From contig CAYLNH010000072.1 in NCBI GenBank assembly GCA_964384625.1, positions 1-26,405 of the forward strand: a stretch of 26,405 nucleotides of DNA, given 5' to 3'. Shown here in pieces: positions 24,794 through 26,405 of the stretch (positions within the stretch are counted from its first letter, which is position 1; each line of letters begins with the position of its first letter). The notes beneath the pieces are model-generated. The model was not told where the DNA came from, made no database searches, and saw only the letters and a program-made list of their open reading frames with translations. Source of the stretch: CAYLNH01 sp964384625 (GTDB taxonomy: Bacteria > Verrucomicrobiota > Lentisphaeria > JABSQK01). The position numbers and the translations under genes were made by a program.

Positions 24794-25645
24794 TCAGGGC
24801 TCCCAGAACCAGCGGCCGCGGTTGGCGTCGCCGTGAGCCACAGCATAATCGGTGACGGGTAACGGCGCGGTGTAGTTGGAATGGCCTTCGGCATGGCCGT
24901 CGAGGAAGACGAGGTTCTGGACATCCGGGATCATCGCCGTCTTGCTTTCGTGGTTGATGCTGTAGTCGTGAACGCCCCAGTTGGCCGGTCCGTACCAGTA
25001 GACGTCGTCCGCCGCCAGTAATCGTCTGTCGCTGTCATTGTCATTGATTTTCAATGCCGGCTGAATGCGTTTACCGGCCTGGTTGTAGCCCTGGTTGGCG
25101 GCATTCCGGTGGGGTCGTCCCCAACACGAGCGCTGCAGGCCTGGAGCCCAGATGTAGGCGACGAAGTAGAGTTTACCCCAGGCCTTGGGTGCACCGGAGT
25201 CGATGAACAGCGGTTCCGGGCCACAGCGGAATTTCAGCAACTTGCGGTCAGTGGCGCTGGGACAGGCCAGGACGTCCAGCGAGACGCCGTATTCCTGCCA
25301 GGTGCTCATATTTGTCCCGCCGCGTTTCCAGGCGTTCCAATTGGGGTTGAGCGGATCGCTGGAACTGCCGCAGTCGGCCGCGATTTCGTCATTGGTCCCA
25401 TCGCTGTCGGCGTCCCAGAAGGTGGGGCAGAGCATGTTGCTGTTGTGCATGTGATAGGTTTGCGGCAACCAGTTGTCCTTGTCCTCGCCATGCAGCGAGG
25501 CGCCCAGTGCGGTCTGTTTCAGGTTCGACAGGCAAACGGCGCGGCGTCCGGTCTCCTTGGCTCGGCCGAGAACCGGGAGCAGCATGGCTGCCAGCACCGC
25601 GATGATGGTGATAACAACCAGGAGCTCGACAAGCGTAAACCTCAT
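24794..25645 (-). CDS. Pseudopilin-like protein with atypical prepilin leader
   Basis: Prepilin-type protein of 283 residues from the ATG at 25645. The hydrophobic helix FTLVELLVVITIIAVLAAM and LLPVLGRAKETGRRAVC are typical of the PVC pseudopilin family, and LVFLDGHAEGH near the C-terminus matches the usual DG end; the His nine residues before it is missing. It is odd that the leader before Phe is only Met-Arg, whereas prepilin peptidase needs Gly at -1. The frame stays open upstream. An ATG at 25870 with AGAGG in front would add 75 mostly polar residues but still place Arg at -1. So either processing is absent, or the true start is unusual. It precedes the lyase gene by 137 bp. Role unknown. 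Confidence 0.82.
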   Translation of the reverse strand: MRFTLVELLVVITIIAVLAAMLLPVLGRAKETGRRAVCLSNLKQTALGASLHGEDKDNWLPQTYHMHNSNMLCPTFWDADSDGTNDEIAADCGSSSDPLNPNWNAWKRGGTNMSTWQEYGVSLDVLACPSATDRKLLKFRCGPEPLFIDSGAPKAWGKLYFVAYIWAPGLQRSCWGRPHRNAANQGYNQAGKRIQPALKINDNDSDRRLLAADDVYWYGPANWGVHDYSINHESKTAMIPDVQNLVFLDGHAEGHSNYTAPLPVTDYAVAHGDANRGRWFWEP

Positions 25646-26068
25646 GGAACCTGCCCCCACACCCCTCCGGGGAGGTCTTCCGTACTGCTGATTGGCGCCA
25701 CCGACAGACGTCCTGCTGACCGTCTCAGACGGTCTGCTTCCAAGCGTGGCCGCGGTCGTCTCGACCGCGCATCCCCGACTTGTGGCGGGAACATCATGAT
25801 TCTGCATCGTCGCTTTCTTCTGTGTCAGTCGGCGCGTCGGAATGCCGCTGGGCGTGAACCTGGTCTTCATCGGGTTTGCCTCTATTGCTTTGCTGTTCGT
25901 ACTTACTTGATCCGTGTTTACCGGCTTTGTCCAGACGAGAACGCCGCCGTCGTCCTTGACTGCCGGTGCCGCAGCTTCGAGTTTCGTTCGCGGCCTTGCC
26001 GGGTGACGGCGGATGACCACGGGGCATCGGCTCCTCCCGGCGGCGCGGATGACGCGGTGGGGGCCGGC
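25646..26068. other. Upstream region of the pseudopilin gene: possible coding extension, small hairpins
   Basis: The minus-strand frame of the pseudopilin gene is open through this whole stretch. An alternative ATG at 25870 has AGAGG nine bases upstream. Two palindromes are visible: CCCC-TCC-GGGG at 25662-25672 and GACCGTCT-C-AGACGGTC at 25718-25734. The encoded extension is rich in Ser, Thr, Arg and Gly and resembles no domain I know. It may be untranslated leader sequence or a repeated intergenic segment. Confidence 0.4.
25718..25734. repeat. Near-perfect palindrome upstream of the pseudopilin gene
   Basis: GACCGTCT and AGACGGTC (8 bp) around a single C, 73 bases before the ATG at 25645. 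It could be an operator or a hairpin in the leader; it lies inside the possible coding extension. Confidence 0.45.
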
Positions 26069-26188
26069 GTCCTCTACCGCAAGCTTTCCGGCCCGGACAC
26101 CCAGCCCATCCTGATCCGTCTCATCCCGTACTTCATGCGGGCCAGCCGCGGCGTCAGCGCCATGTCCATCCGGCTGCCGGTGGTTTGG
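26069..26188 (+). pseudogene. Remnant of the C-terminus of a GH127-type beta-L-arabinofuranosidase
   Basis: The plus strand reads VLYRKLSGPDTQPILI, then RLIPYFMRASRGVSAMSIRLPV. This follows the end of the GH127 (DUF1680) family, where a LYRPL-type segment precedes the T-A-IPYYAWANRGPGEMRVWLP pattern. The catalytic part is missing upstream and there is no stop after the family's usual end; the frame runs on through two hairpins to the window edge. It is therefore a broken fragment, and the only plus-strand coding remnant seen. It overlaps the open but doubtful minus-strand frame. The call rests on motif recall. Confidence 0.6.
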
Positions 26189-26283
26189 CGCCAGATGGGC
26201 TCGGCGTACCTTTTCCAGCCATGGACGGCGGCCAGGCGCCGGTCCGGCCAGACGATGCCGAATAAGCGATGCGACCATCGTGT

Positions 26284-26328
26284 CCCGCCTTGGCGGGATA
26301 AATTTCGTGCTTGCCCCGCTTTGCGGGG
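26284..26328. repeat. Two tandem short hairpins (REP-like)
   Basis: CCCGCC-TT-GGCGGG (26284-26297) and CCCCGC-TTT-GCGGGG (26314-26328), 16 bases apart. Tight GC hairpins in tandem are typical of intergenic repeated palindromes, or of a bidirectional transcription barrier at a gene boundary. The bases from 26329 to the window end show nothing else. Confidence 0.6.
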
Positions 26329-26405
26329 TCAACGCCGCCGGCCGGATGCTTGGACCCGCTCTCCGAGTTGCCCGTTGTCGGGCTCGGGGGGCGTTGGCGA
26401 AATGG

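Overview
The window looks like a fragment of a metagenome-assembled genome of a high-GC bacterium of the Planctomycetota / Verrucomicrobiota / Lentisphaerota group. The evidence is two pseudopilin-like proteins with the FTL(I/V)ELLVV leader (one with the H-X9-DG motif), an ECF sigma factor of the Rhodopirellula/Verrucomicrobium type paired with a FecR-like protein, a DUF6067-type glycosidase and a four-helix-bundle-suffix gene. A run of 100 N at 7856-7955 marks a scaffold join. The phylum assignment is inference: there are no rRNA or ribosomal protein genes to test it. Every intact gene is on the minus strand, so transcription runs from high to low coordinates.

Right part (26405 to about 16890): a remnant of a GH127-type enzyme lies on the plus strand at the edge. 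Next come a pseudopilin-like protein (24794-25645, start uncertain) and a compact three-gene polysaccharide-degradation unit: a heparinase II/III-type lyase (22425-24656), a secreted glycosidase-like protein with a C-terminal membrane anchor (20355-22397), and a 1131-residue CBM9-like/DUF6067 glycosidase (16888-20283). Gaps inside the unit are 27 and 71 bp.

Middle (16887 to 10938): a frameshifted four-helix-bundle/zinc-ribbon gene (16115-16787), interlocking inverted repeats, a cytoplasmic TIM-barrel glycosidase-like protein (14996-16018), a second pseudopilin (14040-14906) with a candidate promoter almost on top of its start, and a double-sialidase plus LamG protein (10938-13997). The next 685 bp hold a decayed DUF234-type ATPase tail.

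Left part (10252 to 186): an ECF sigma factor overlaps a FecR-PEGA regulator by ATGA. About 1.1 kb of intergenic repeats follows, containing the assembly gap and a partial second copy of the FecR gene. Last is a 2370-residue gingipain-like (C25) protease carrying many Ig-like/PKD modules, two lectin-like modules in a 1140-bp repeat, and a C-terminal carbohydrate-binding module.

Taken together the genes suggest a surface or periplasmic system for attacking complex, probably sulfated or sialylated, glycans and glycoproteins. A sigma/FecR pair may control the giant protease. The clearest unusual items are the 718-bp perfect internal repeat in the protease gene, the tandem duplication apparently collapsed at the N gap, the sialidase-sialidase-LamG fusion, the hairpin at a frameshift in the zinc-ribbon gene, and the recurring pairing of pseudopilins with glycan-degrading genes.
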